Shown one piece after another: positions 25,571 through 34,007 of a stretch of 64,000 nt of DNA. Origin of the DNA: Candidatus Acidiferrum typicum (GTDB taxonomy: Bacteria; Acidobacteriota; Terriglobia; Acidiferrales; UBA7541); NCBI GenBank assembly GCA_002478115.1, contig DLMH01000198.1:98275-162274 (forward strand), given 5' to 3'. The first letter of the stretch is position 1. Every line of letters starts with the position of its first letter. The notes under the pieces were generated by a model. The model made no database searches. It saw only the letters and a list, made by a program, of their open reading frames with translations, and was not told the origin of the DNA. The position numbers and the translations under genes were made by a program.

Positions 25571-26176
25571 TCATCTAGTCTGCTGGCTGCTTAGCGCTGA
25601 CAGAGTAACACGGAGAAGTTGTTCGAAGCCGGAAGGTCCGGCGCGGCGGCGGGCCTCGGCGACGGCGGCTTCGGCGGTGCGTTCGTCATAGCCCAGATTG
25701 ATGAGGGCGGACTTGACATCGGCTTCGACGCCCGCGGGGGAAGCGGCGGCGGGCTTTTCGGCTTCGGCGGCGATGGCTGCAAGCTTGTCCTTCAGCTCGA
25801 CGACCATGCGTTCGGCAGTTTTGCGGCCGACGCCGGGAATTCTCGTGAGGCGTGCGAGATCGCCTCCACGAATGGCGGGCACGAGTTCTTCAACGTTCAT
25901 GCCGGAAAGAATTTTGAGGGCGAGGGTGGGGCCGACACCGGAAGCGCCAAGGAGCAGCTCGAAGAGATGCTTTTCGCGGGCGGAGAGAAAGCCGTAGAGG
26001 GAGAGAGCATCTTCGCGGACATGGGTGTGGATGAGCAGCGTGACTTCAGCGTGGAGTTCGCCGAGAGCGGCGAAGGTGGAAAGGGGCACGGCGACGAGAT
26101 AGCCGACGCCGCCGACATCAAGGATGACCTGATTGGGCCGCTTTTCCAGGAGGCGGCCGCGCAAGAGTCCAATCAT
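25571..26176 (-). CDS. ruvA: Holliday junction DNA helicase subunit RuvA
   Basis: A 201-residue protein binding four-way junctions as a tetramer and loading RuvB. The N-terminal OB-fold begins MIGLLRGRLLEKRPNQVILDVGG. The tandem helix-hairpin-helix motifs appear as GVGPTLALKILSGM and RIPGVGRKTAERMVVEL. The C-terminal domain III (DVKSALINLGYDERTAEAAV) contacts RuvB. Length is normal. It is the first gene of the ruvA-ruvB pair on the minus strand, with a thioredoxin-like gene upstream on the same strand. Confidence 0.96.
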   Translation of the reverse strand: MIGLLRGRLLEKRPNQVILDVGGVGYLVAVPLSTFAALGELHAEVTLLIHTHVREDALSLYGFLSAREKHLFELLLGASGVGPTLALKILSGMNVEELVPAIRGGDLARLTRIPGVGRKTAERMVVELKDKLAAIAAEAEKPAAASPAGVEADVKSALINLGYDERTAEAAVAEARRRAGPSGFEQLLRVTLSALSSQQTR

Positions 26177-26299
26177 CGCTCACGAGTATTGCCGCGAAGG
26201 AGGCGGCTGTCAACGCGGGGGCGGGGACAGAGTAAACGGCGAAGAGGAGTTGCTTAGGTATGGCGGATCGCGCGCAGGATTGCCGAACCGCGATGGCGA

Positions 26300-26803
26300 T
26301 CAGGGGGAAGCGGGTTTCCACTTGTTGAGGAAGGTGAGGATGTCTTCGGTGGCCATGGAGCGGGCGGCCTCGAACTCGCCGTGTTTCTGGCTGAAGATGA
26401 GTTTGCCGGCGGAATCGAGCACGGCGATGGCGGGAATACCGCGATTGAGGGGCACATCGTACTTTTGGGCGAGGTCGAGATTTTTGTCGGCATGGCCGAT
26501 GTCCACGTGGACGACTACAAAATATTTTTCGAGAGTGGGCGCGATTTCGGGGCTGTGAAAGGCTTCATCGAGGACGTGGCAGTCGTAGCACCAGTTGGCG
26601 CCGAAAACGACAAGAACACGTTTGTGCGCGGGCGAGGCGGAGTGGAGCGCTTCGTCAATTTCTTTTTTGGCGTCGGCGGAGGCGGGATAGAGATCTTTTT
26701 TCTGGAGAGCCTGACGCAGGGCGGCGGAGCCAGAGGATGGGGTGAGGGGCAGGGCGAATGGATGGAAGAGGATCAGGAGCACTGCCAATGGAAGAGAGTT
26801 CAT
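26300..26803 (-). CDS. secreted thioredoxin-fold protein (CxxC)
   Basis: A 167-residue exported protein. A signal peptide (MNSLPLAVLLILFHPFALP) precedes a thioredoxin domain with the redox motif GANWCYDCHVLDEAF, then VHVDIGHADKNLDLAQKYDVPLNRGIPAIAVLD. The cis-proline is in RGIPAIAV. CYDC replaces the typical CGPC. Such proteins reduce or isomerise periplasmic disulfides or assist metallo-protein assembly. It is 123 bases upstream of ruvA, and no partner gene is evident. Confidence 0.85.
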   Translation of the reverse strand: MNSLPLAVLLILFHPFALPLTPSSGSAALRQALQKKDLYPASADAKKEIDEALHSASPAHKRVLVVFGANWCYDCHVLDEAFHSPEIAPTLEKYFVVVHVDIGHADKNLDLAQKYDVPLNRGIPAIAVLDSAGKLIFSQKHGEFEAARSMATEDILTFLNKWKPASP

Positions 26804-26962
26804 AGGAAGCCAGTATCGAGGGCGGCGGTTGGCGGTGTCAATGAGAGGAATTGCACGGGTTGCCGAGGGGGCGCAAGCCGGGTGCTTGATGCGTGGGCCA
26901 GGAGTGGCGGAAAGTGTTGTGCAGAGGGGAGGGAGTGCTTATGATGCGCGCTGGAAGAGCGG

Positions 26963-27376
26963 CTATTTGGCGGGTTGCAGGGGCGGAAGAAAGCGTTGGT
27001 CCACGGCAACCTGGTAGCCGGTGACGAGCTTGTTGGTTTCATTGGCCATGCCGATGACCGCCTGGAGTTCCTTGAACATTTCGGAGGTCATGCCTTTGGC
27101 AAAGGCGGAGGCGGTGTGGGAGGCGATGCAGTAGTGGCAGTTGTTGGTAACGCTGACGGCGATGTACAGGAGTTCCTTGGTGAGCGGATCGAGCGCGCCG
27201 GCGTCCATGATCTCCTTGAGGCTTTCCCAGGTGCGCTTGAGGAGAGCGGGATCGTGGGCGATGGCCTTCCAGAAATTATTGATGTAGTCGGTTTTGCGCG
27301 TGGCCATGATGTCGTCGTAGACGGCTTTGACGGCGGGGCTGGCATCCTTGTATTCGATGAGGCCAAGAGTGGACAT
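26963..27376 (-). CDS. carboxymuconolactone decarboxylase / AhpD-like protein
   Basis: A 137-residue protein of the CMD family. The redox-active pair and proton relay are seen in VTNNCHYCIASHTASAF (CxxC with H three after), and KELLYIAVSV precedes it. This pattern is that of AhpD-type alkylhydroperoxidase-like enzymes, not true carboxymuconolactone decarboxylases. Probable cytoplasmic role in peroxide defence or as an uncharacterised oxidoreductase. Separated by 159 bases from the thioredoxin-like gene on the same strand; a shared oxidative-stress role is only a suggestion. Confidence 0.85.
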   Translation of the reverse strand: MSTLGLIEYKDASPAVKAVYDDIMATRKTDYINNFWKAIAHDPALLKRTWESLKEIMDAGALDPLTKELLYIAVSVTNNCHYCIASHTASAFAKGMTSEMFKELQAVIGMANETNKLVTGYQVAVDQRFLPPLQPAK

Positions 27377-27598
27377 GAACTCGCTCCGTGAAAATTCGAT
27401 TTATGCACGAAGAATGTTAGCCGGAATCTCGGCTATGGGGTAGGGAGCAAAAATGGAGCAGCATTGTGAAGGGGCTTTGGGTGTTTAGTGACCCGGAAAA
27501 AAGGCGGCGAATGAAGCGAGGAAAAAGTTCGCTACTCTGGATGGACGCCGTTTCCGGGCGGCCGAGATGAAGCTAGCATCAGGGGATGGGCAGGTTAC

Positions 27599-29938
27599 GT
27601 GCGCTATCAAACACAAAATCTCCGGCTAGAGAAAAATACCCTGCGACAGATTGCTTTTCACGCCGGACGTTTGGCCACATTTCTAGTGGGCTTCGCGACG
27701 CTGGCCTTCCTGACGTTGGCGCAGGAAAGCGCCGGCCTGCGCGGGACGGTGGCCGACTCGACAGGATCCGCGATCGAGGGAGCGCAGATCGAGTATCGCT
27801 CGCCGGATGGAGTGATCCTGGCGAAAACGGATGCGAGTGGAAATTTCAGCATCGCGGAAACACGCAAGGGCGGAAGTCTGCGAATCAGTTTCCCCGGGTT
27901 CGCAACGGCGACGCTGGAAGTGAAGCCACACACTTCGGTGGAGCGCGTGCGGATCGTGCTGACGCCGTCGCCCAACATCGAGCGGCTGCAGGTGAAAGCG
28001 AGCGTCGAAGACCCCATTCCAGCGGTGCCCATGAGCCAGTACGCGATTCCGGCGGAACAAGTGGAGGTGGCGGGGAGCCTGGTGCTGGACGATGTGCTGC
28101 GGGAGGTGCCGGGGTTCAGCACGTTCCGCAGGTCGAGCAGTCTGTTCGCGAATCCGTCGTCGCAGGGCGTGTCGCTGCGGGGAGTAGGAGCGAGCGCCAC
28201 GAGCAGGTCGAGCGTGTTGCTGGATGGCATTCCGCTGAACGATCCGTTTGGCGGGTGGGTTTATTTTGCGCGTGTGCCGCGGGCGGAGCTTGAAACCCTG
28301 GAGGTGACGAACGGTGGCGCCTCCGATGTGTTTGGGAACGGAGCGCTGGGAGGCGTGGTGAACCTGCGCACACGTTCGGCGGAGGAAGCGTATGCGTCGG
28401 GGGAAGTATCGTACGGGAGCATGAGCACGCCGGATTTGTCCTTTGCCGTAGGAGCACCGGTGGGCAACTGGTCGCTGGCGGCAGCCGGGCAGGCGCTGCG
28501 CACAGGAGGGTATGTGCTGGTGCCGGCGGACCAACGAGGAAGCGTGGATACGGATGCGGGCACGGCGGACTTGGCGGGGACGCTGGAGGTTTCGCGGAAT
28601 CTGGGGGAGCAGGGGCGATTCTTCGTGCGCGGAAGCGGCTTTGGAGAAAGCCGGCGGAATGGAACGCCGCTGCAACTGAATGACACGACGATCCCGGAAG
28701 TGGACTTGGGATTGGACTGGACGACGTCGCACGCGGGAAGTTTTTCGGCGCGGCTCTATGGTTCGACGGAGATTTATCACCAGTCGTTTTCGGCGGTGGC
28801 GGCGGACCGCAACTCGGAGGCGCTGACCGATCTGCAGCGCAATCCTTCGCAGCAGATTGGATTTGTGGGCACGTGGACGCGGCTCTTTGCGGAAAAACAC
28901 AAAGTGGCCGGGGGAATCGAGGCCAGCGATGTGCGCGGCCAAAGCGAGGACACAAACTACCGGGCGGGAGCGCCGTTCACGCTGGTGGAGGCGGGTGGGC
29001 GGCAGCACACCTGGGGATTCTTCGCGCAGGACGCTTTCTTTTTTGCGCCCAAGTGGCTGCTGACGTTTGGCGGCCGCGTGGACACGTGGAACAACAACAC
29101 CGGCTTCCAGAACACCGAGCCGCTGACAACCGGGACGCCGGTGACAAACACATTTCCGAACAGGTTGGAAACGGCGTTCAGTCCGCGGGTGTCGCTGTTG
29201 CGGAGTTTTTCGCACGGGCTGGCGTTGAGCGCTTCGGTCTACCGGGCGTTCCGCGCGCCGACCTTGAACGAGCTGTACCGGAATTTCCGCGTGGGAAACG
29301 TGCTGACCCTGGCGAATCCGGATTTGACGGGTGAGCACCTGACGGGCGGCGAGGCGGGGCTCAGCTACCAGACGTGGGAAAACCGGCTGACGCTGCGCGG
29401 TAATTTCTTCTGGAGCGACATCGCTGATCCGGTGGCGAACGTGACGATCACAAGCACTCCCGCGCTGATCACGCGGCAGAAGGAAAACCTGGGGGTGACT
29501 CAGGCGCGGGGATTTGAGTTGTCGGGGCAGTGGCAGGTGCGGCCTCGTCTGCAGATTTCAGCGAGCTACTTGTTTGTGGACGCTACGGTGGTGAGTTACC
29601 CGAGTCCACCAGCCGTGATGCCGCTGGATGGATTGCGCGTGCCACAGGTGCCGCAAAACCAGTTCAGTTTTCAAGCCAGCTATCTGGGACGGAGATGGAA
29701 CGCCAGCATTCAGGGACGGTTTTCCGGGAACCAGTTTGATGACGACCTGAATCAATTCCCGCTGGGGCGGGCCTTTTCGCTGGATGCGCAAGTGTCGCGA
29801 GAGGTATTACGGCGCACGTCGGTGTTCTTGGCGGTGCAGAATCTGACGAATGACCGGTTCAGCGTGGCGGCAACGCCGGTAATCACCGTCGGGCCGCCGA
29901 TTTTTGTGCGCGGGGGAGTGAGGTTTCGCTGGCGGTGA
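27599..29938 (+). CDS. TonB-dependent outer membrane receptor with N-terminal regulatory-like domain
   Basis: A 779-residue receptor for active uptake across the outer membrane, energised by TonB. After a leader (TFLVGFATLAFLTLA) there is a carboxypeptidase-regulatory-like domain (SAGLRGTVADSTGSAIEGAQIEYRSPDG), then a plug with VEVAGSLVLDDVLREVPGFSTFRR and SQGVSLRGVGASATSRSSVLLDGIPLNDPFGGWVYFARVP, and a beta-barrel ending GGVRFRWR with a terminal aromatic residue. Start is a GTG at 27599 after GGGGATGGGCAGG. Ligand unknown, but the plug resembles the siderophore, cobalamin and carbohydrate class. No nearby substrate-binding gene helps. Confidence 0.92.
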   Translation: MRYQTQNLRLEKNTLRQIAFHAGRLATFLVGFATLAFLTLAQESAGLRGTVADSTGSAIEGAQIEYRSPDGVILAKTDASGNFSIAETRKGGSLRISFPGFATATLEVKPHTSVERVRIVLTPSPNIERLQVKASVEDPIPAVPMSQYAIPAEQVEVAGSLVLDDVLREVPGFSTFRRSSSLFANPSSQGVSLRGVGASATSRSSVLLDGIPLNDPFGGWVYFARVPRAELETLEVTNGGASDVFGNGALGGVVNLRTRSAEEAYASGEVSYGSMSTPDLSFAVGAPVGNWSLAAAGQALRTGGYVLVPADQRGSVDTDAGTADLAGTLEVSRNLGEQGRFFVRGSGFGESRRNGTPLQLNDTTIPEVDLGLDWTTSHAGSFSARLYGSTEIYHQSFSAVAADRNSEALTDLQRNPSQQIGFVGTWTRLFAEKHKVAGGIEASDVRGQSEDTNYRAGAPFTLVEAGGRQHTWGFFAQDAFFFAPKWLLTFGGRVDTWNNNTGFQNTEPLTTGTPVTNTFPNRLETAFSPRVSLLRSFSHGLALSASVYRAFRAPTLNELYRNFRVGNVLTLANPDLTGEHLTGGEAGLSYQTWENRLTLRGNFFWSDIADPVANVTITSTPALITRQKENLGVTQARGFELSGQWQVRPRLQISASYLFVDATVVSYPSPPAVMPLDGLRVPQVPQNQFSFQASYLGRRWNASIQGRFSGNQFDDDLNQFPLGRAFSLDAQVSREVLRRTSVFLAVQNLTNDRFSVAATPVITVGPPIFVRGGVRFRWR

Positions 29939-30147
29939 GGCAGAAGAACGCGCGACCGGGCAAGGAAATCCCAGGAAGAATTTGGCTCGCGCAGATTGTT
30001 ATGAAGTGCGGGGGAAAAAGGCGGCGGAGAGATCTTTCGACTACGCGACCCGACGCGCCAAAATGCGGCGCGTAAGAAAAAATCGGGTCGCTCCGCTCGG
30101 GATGACATTGTGGGAGGAAAGCGGTCTCTACGAAGGGGAACCCAAGA

Positions 30148-30169
30148 GCACAGTCAGGAGTGACTGTGC
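30148..30169 (+). terminator. nine-base-pair hairpin after the TonB-dependent receptor gene
   Basis: GCACAGTCA (30148-30156), loop GGAG, TGACTGTGC (30161-30169) pair perfectly. It stands 210 bases after the receptor stop and lacks a T-run, so it may be structural only. Confidence 0.4.
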
Positions 30170-30180
30170 CACAAAAGACA

Positions 30181-30275
30181 AAGAGAGATTCCTCGCTTCG
30201 CGGACTGCGTTCGGAAGGACGGGGCTGTGGTTTTGCGCGGAAGGCCGACCCTACATCGGAGAGAAGAAGAGGCGG
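30181..30275 (+). repeat. dispersed intergenic repeat, copy B
   Basis: Core 30181-30216 matches 18951-18986 at 33 of 36 bases, and both copies share the tail CCCTACAT followed by purine-rich sequence. It ends just before the yvcK stop. Confidence 0.75.
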
Positions 30276-30282
30276 ACTGGGA

Positions 30283-31320
30283 TTAGCGGCGGGAGGGGCG
30301 CAGGAGAAATTCGTCGACGAGAAGGCGGGCGAGGCGGGGAGAATTGTGGCGGATGAGGCCGTGTTCTTCGAGGAGATTGTCGAGAACGAGTTTGACCTTG
30401 AGCTTGAGGACCTTTTCGGCATCGACGAGGACGGCCTCGGCGCCTTCGGCGCGATAACGGCGGGCAACATCGGGGGAGATGGGCTGGCGATTGGCGACAA
30501 CCCAGTCAATGACACGCTTGTCGACATGGCGCTGAATGGCGCGCAAATGCTCACTGAGAGCGTAGTGTGTGGTTTCGCCAGGCTGCGTCATGAGATTGGC
30601 GACATAGACGCGCGGGGCTTTGGAGCGGGCAATGGCCTGGGCAATTTCCGGGATGAGGAGATTGGGGATCACGCTGGTGTAAAGAGAGCCAGGGCCCATA
30701 AGGATGAGGTCGGCCTTTTGAATGGCGTCAATGGCTTTGGGAAGGGCGCGAACGCGGCGAGGCACGAGCTGGATTTGCCGGATGGGCACGCGGCTGCGGG
30801 AGATCTTGGTTTCGCCGCTGACGCGCTGGCCGTTGGCGAGCGTGGCGGTCAGATGGACATTGGAGATGGTGGAGGGAAAGATGCGGCCGCGGATGGCCAG
30901 AACTTTACTGGAGACGCGAACAGCTTCGGCAAAATCGCCGGTGACGTGGGTGAGAGCGGCCAGGAACAGGTTGCCGAAATTATGCCCAACGAGGCCGCGC
31001 CCCGCATGAAAGCAGTACTGGAAGAGGCGGCCGAGCAGCGCTTCATCTTTCGATAGGGCGACCATGCAGTTGCGGATGTCTCCGGGAGGGAGCATGCGAT
31101 TTTCGCGGCGAAGACGGCCGGAGCTGCCACCATCATCGGTGACGGTGACAATCGCGGCGAGGTCGGCGATGGGACGCTCGCGCGAAGCGTGACGGTCCGT
31201 GCGGCGAACGACGTGCTCTTTCAAGCCACGAAGCAGTGCGGAAAGGCCGGTACCGCCGCCGAGCGCGACGACACGCAGACCGCGGGATTGCAGGGATTTC
31301 TTGCGTTGAGACCTGTTCAC
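30283..31320 (-). CDS. yvcK: YvcK/GlmR-family uridine-diphospho-sugar-binding protein
   Basis: A 345-residue protein of the CofD-like superfamily that in Bacillus binds UDP-GlcNAc and links carbon status to cell wall synthesis. Visible: VVALGGGTGLSALLRGLKEHV, then AIVTVTDDGGSSGRLRRENRMLPPGDIRNC, and VGHNFGNLFLAALT. I set the GTG start at 31320 (NRSQRKKS) because in-frame sequence farther upstream is only the shadow of the TPR gene. The frame also ends close to copy B of the repeat. Which pathway it controls here is not known. Confidence 0.88.
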   Translation of the reverse strand: MNRSQRKKSLQSRGLRVVALGGGTGLSALLRGLKEHVVRRTDRHASRERPIADLAAIVTVTDDGGSSGRLRRENRMLPPGDIRNCMVALSKDEALLGRLFQYCFHAGRGLVGHNFGNLFLAALTHVTGDFAEAVRVSSKVLAIRGRIFPSTISNVHLTATLANGQRVSGETKISRSRVPIRQIQLVPRRVRALPKAIDAIQKADLILMGPGSLYTSVIPNLLIPEIAQAIARSKAPRVYVANLMTQPGETTHYALSEHLRAIQRHVDKRVIDWVVANRQPISPDVARRYRAEGAEAVLVDAEKVLKLKVKLVLDNLLEEHGLIRHNSPRLARLLVDEFLLRPSRR

Positions 31321-31375
31321 GTGAGGCTCAGCTTCCGAATGACACGAGCGAGGCGGCGATCCACTTCCGGAGAGA

Positions 31376-32008
31376 CTATCCCGTGTAGCCGTCCTTTTCA
31401 GGATACAGCAATTCGGTGAAGCGAGGGTCTTCCTGGAGGAACGCAAAGTCCTCGTCGTTACGAGCGTGGTAGCGGTTGGAGGGGCGCAGCTCGATGGCGA
31501 CCTTGAGGTTGGCCATGGCGGAATCGGCTTCGCCGGTGAGGCAGTCGAGGGCGGCCAGAGCGTAGTGGACGTGATCGGCTTTGGGGGCGAGTTTGCGCGC
31601 CTTGTCGAGGCTTTCGCGGGCTTCGTCCCAGCGGCCAAGATTCATCATGGCGACGCCGCGCTGGTAGTGCTCTTCGGGCGATTTCGGATTCTGCTCGGAG
31701 AGGGGTTTCATGCGCTGTTCGGTGATGCGGAGATGGGTGCGCGCGCGATCGGCAAGCTCCTTGCTGGGCCCCTCGAGCACCTTTTCCAGTTCCTGTTTGG
31801 CACGCTGGAATTTCTGCTGGTGGAAAAGAGCCATGGCCTCTTCATAGACTTTCATCTGGGCCTGCACGCGCGGGTCAACCATTTCGACGCCGCCACGTTG
31901 CGGGGGAGGGGCGGGTAAGTTATTCTTTTTCTTAAGCTTAGACTGGGCACTGGACGAGGACTTGGCCCGCCCGGAGGAGCCCGAGGAAGATTTCTGGGGT
32001 TTCGCCAT
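31376..32008 (-). CDS. tetratricopeptide-repeat protein
   Basis: A 210-residue protein. The N-terminal 35 residues are Ser/Lys-rich and disordered (MAKPQKSSSGSSGRAKS). The rest holds helical repeats: EEAMALFHQQKFQRAKQELEKVLEG, EEHYQRGVAMMNLGRWDEARESLDKARKLAP and HVHYALAALDCLTGEADSAMANLKVAIEL. Two or three match the TPR consensus. It has no signal peptide, so it is a cytoplasmic scaffold of unknown partner. The ATG at 32008 is preferred over 32044, which adds a low-complexity extension. It is 55 bases upstream of yvcK on the same strand. Confidence 0.8.
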   Translation of the reverse strand: MAKPQKSSSGSSGRAKSSSSAQSKLKKKNNLPAPPPQRGGVEMVDPRVQAQMKVYEEAMALFHQQKFQRAKQELEKVLEGPSKELADRARTHLRITEQRMKPLSEQNPKSPEEHYQRGVAMMNLGRWDEARESLDKARKLAPKADHVHYALAALDCLTGEADSAMANLKVAIELRPSNRYHARNDEDFAFLQEDPRFTELLYPEKDGYTG

Positions 32009-32186
32009 GGCGCGAATGCTAGCAGAGGGCTGCGCCGTCGTCAACGGAAGTCAGAAGGGGGATGGAAGTGCTGGGTTAGATAGCCTTTACCGACCGGCAG
32101 CATGCGCGAAAATAACTTTTCCCAAGAAGGCGCTTCTCCGTGAAACTAGGAACAGCCTTTATAGAGACGGCTACGCAAGAGCGACG

Positions 32187-32216
32187 TTGGCCTGCCCTGC
32201 GTGCGTGTGCTATAAG
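32187..32216 (+). promoter_or_regulatory. candidate sigma-70 promoter of mglA
   Basis: TTGGCC at 32187-32192 and TATAAG at 32211-32216, 18 bases apart, lie upstream of the GTG at 32245. Transcription would start near 32223, giving a 22-base leader. Confidence 0.55.
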
Positions 32217-32244
32217 TTTCAGATGGTATTCAGGTTGACGACTC

Positions 32245-32832
32245 GTGCCTTTCATTAATTTTCCTGCGCGCGAAATTAACTGCAAGCTGGTGTACTACGG
32301 TCCGGGCCTCGGCGGGAAGACCGCCAACCTGCAGTGGATCTACGACCATACGGGGCAAAACCTGAAGGGGAAGATGGTGTCGCTGGCCACGGAGACGGAC
32401 CGGACGCTGTTCTTCGATTTTCTGCCGCTGGATTTGGGAACGGTGCGCGGGTTTAAAACGCGCTTTCATTTATATACGGTGCCTGGGCAGGTGTTTTACG
32501 AAGCGAGCCGGAAGCTGATCTTGAAAGGTGCGGATGGCGTGGTGTTTGTCGCGGATTCCCAGGAAGAGCGGCTGGACGCGAATTTCGAGACTCTGGACAA
32601 CCTGCAAGAACACCTGAGAGAGCACAACCTGAATTTCGCGACGATTCCGTATGTGCTGCAATTGAACAAGCGCGACCTGCCAAATGTGCTGAGCTTGGAA
32701 GATCTGACGAAACATCTGCAGAAGAAGGGCGAGCCGGTGATTGAATCCGTAGCGATTAACGGGCAGGGCGTGTTTGAGACGCTGAAGGACCTGGCGAAAA
32801 TGGTGCTGGGAGAATTGAAGAAGGGCAGCTAA
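32245..32832 (+). CDS. mglA: MglA-like small GTPase
   Basis: A 195-residue Ras-like GTPase, the regulator of polarity and gliding in Myxococcus. P-loop: [13 protein letters not shown]. The switch region reads [20 protein letters not shown], with VPGQ in place of the usual DTAGQ, a known feature of the MglA group. The guanine specificity motif is LQLNKRDLP. Start is GTG at 32245. Its usual GAP partner, MglB, is not next to it and not elsewhere in this window. Here it stands between the TPR gene on the other strand and a DUF433 gene. Confidence 0.9.
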   Translation: MPFINFPAREINCKLVYYGPGLGGKTANLQWIYDHTGQNLKGKMVSLATETDRTLFFDFLPLDLGTVRGFKTRFHLYTVPGQVFYEASRKLILKGADGVVFVADSQEERLDANFETLDNLQEHLREHNLNFATIPYVLQLNKRDLPNVLSLEDLTKHLQKKGEPVIESVAINGQGVFETLKDLAKMVLGELKKGS

Positions 32833-32925
32833 GCACACGCACAGTTTGACCGCTAACGAGGTCAATGGCCCGGGGCACCATCCGCTTGTTGAGGACGATG
32901 GTTTGCGGCATGGTGTGGGTAGACA

Positions 32926-33156
32926 GTGAATACGGAACTACTCCAAAGGATTACCATCGAGCCGGGCAAGTGCGGCGGACGGCCGTGCATCCCTGGCAAA
33001 CGCATCCGGGTTGTGGATGTATTGCAACTGCTGAGCGCTGGTGCAGCTTTCGAGGAAATCCTTTCCGATTACCCGTTTTTGGAACGAGAAGATATTCTGG
33101 CGGCGATTGAGTATGCCGCCGTACAAACTGATCACATCGTTTTGCAATCCGCGTGA
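32926..33156 (+). CDS. DUF433 protein (VapB45-like antitoxin)
   Basis: A 76-residue protein: ITIEPGKCGGRPCIPGKRIRVVDVLQLLSAG, then EEILSDYPFLEREDILAAIEYAA. This is the DUF433 pattern, a winged-helix antitoxin family that normally precedes a DUF5615 PIN-like toxin. Start GTG at 32926. The stop overlaps a GTG (33153) that could begin the toxin (KFLDNIL...), but that frame ends after about 30 codons at 33240. So the antitoxin is present and its toxin seems lost. I am sure of the family and less sure of the lost partner. Confidence 0.85.
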   Translation: MNTELLQRITIEPGKCGGRPCIPGKRIRVVDVLQLLSAGAAFEEILSDYPFLEREDILAAIEYAAVQTDHIVLQSA

Positions 33157-33242
33157 AATTTCTAGATAACATCCTTCAAGCCACAACGCTTCAGAAAAAG
33201 TCGTGCCCCTGCGCCTACTTCCGGCCCCTGCTCTTCTCATAG
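33153..33242 (+). pseudogene. possible remnant of a DUF5615-type toxin start
   Basis: A GTG overlapping the DUF433 stop opens a frame beginning KFLDNILQATT that stops near 33240. DUF5615 toxins usually start MKFLLDEN, so the first residues are similar but not convincing. The following gene on the other strand overlaps this end. It may be only chance. Confidence 0.3.
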
Positions 33243-33679
33243 CTATCGAAGGCTTCGCGCAATCCATCCAGCAAGTGACCGTTCTTCACCTTGCCGCCTT
33301 CCGTCTTGCGCAAGTCGGACCACAGCGTCGCTCCCGTCTTCGGATCAAGCAGTGCCACGCGTGTGTGACCCTGCGGCACGGCATCTTCTGTGAACGCGTT
33401 TAGTCCCGTGGGTCGCGGGTATTGTCCGTCGGGCAACGCTCGAACGTGTGTACCGCTGCTCAGCGAAAGCACAAGGTCGGCCTTTTCGCGGCTCTCGGCA
33501 ATTTCAAAATGCCCCCATTTGTTCAGCTCCAGCACCGCCGTGTACTGCAACTCAGGGAATCCCGTCTCATTCACAAGGAAGACGCTATGCGCGTTGGTTA
33601 CGGCCTCCGGCAGATTTGTTGGCTGAGCCGCCAGTCGCAGCGCGTACGCGCACAAGAGAATCATCAAAAGAAGATTCAT
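33215..33679 (-). CDS. small secreted protein, unknown function
   Basis: A 154-residue protein I do not recognise. The signal peptide (MNLLLMILLCAYALRLAAQ) sets the ATG at 33679; the longer frame upstream is low-complexity Lys/Arg. The mature part has alternating strands and a conserved-looking end: HTRVALLDPKTGATLWSDLRK and GHLLDGLREAFDSYEK. No catalytic motif is seen. This pattern, a short secreted alpha/beta protein with TGATLWS near the end, may belong to a family of unknown exported proteins common in Acidobacteriota. It is divergent from the glycosyltransferase. Confidence 0.7.
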   Translation of the reverse strand: MNLLLMILLCAYALRLAAQPTNLPEAVTNAHSVFLVNETGFPELQYTAVLELNKWGHFEIAESREKADLVLSLSSGTHVRALPDGQYPRPTGLNAFTEDAVPQGHTRVALLDPKTGATLWSDLRKTEGGKVKNGHLLDGLREAFDSYEKSRGRK

Positions 33680-34007
33680 TTTCCTGCAGCGATTGTTCCC
33701 CTGCATTCTGCCCTCCCGGCACCGGCTGTTTTTTCCGGAACGTTTGCTTCGCGAAGCGCGTTTCTTCCCCACGCTTTTCCGCAAGCCCTTTCCCGGATTT
33801 TGCTACGGTAGAGGCTCGAGGCAAGCCGCGGAACTGTCCCAAAGAACGGTAAAGGTCCAACTGTCCCCTTTTTCACAAAGCCGTTCCTGCTTTCTGACTC
33901 TCGAAGGCCGTTCGTGCTTATCCTCGTGATCACTCCTCACGGCCCCGCAAGTCACCTCGGGGCCGTTGCACCTTCAACCGCCCGGCTTCTGCTTGTACAA
34001 TCTCTCC
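33680..34007. other. intergenic region upstream of polysaccharide locus
   Basis: 328 bases between divergent genes. It includes the promoter-like pair at 33973-34001 and short GC-rich inverted words (CTTCGCGAAGCG near 33752). No open gene or RNA recognised. Confidence 0.6.
33973..34001 (+). promoter_or_regulatory. candidate promoter directly upstream of GT4 gene
   Basis: TTCAAC (33973-33978) and TACAAT (33996-34001) are 17 bases apart. Transcription would begin about at the GTG start codon at 34008, leaving almost no leader. Confidence 0.45.

Larger units (their letters stand above)
29939..30282. other. intergenic region with hairpins and dispersed repeat copy B
   Basis: 344 bases between convergent genes. 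Holds a REP-like segment (GGGTCGCTCCGCTCGGGATGAC near 30080), a hairpin at 30148-30169 and repeat copy B from 30181. No gene was found. Confidence 0.75.

Noticed and set aside
27683..29338. Long open frame antisense to the TonB-dependent receptor gene
   Set aside because: Arg/His/Gln-rich translation with no motif; the receptor frame is well supported. GC-rich DNA produces such shadows.
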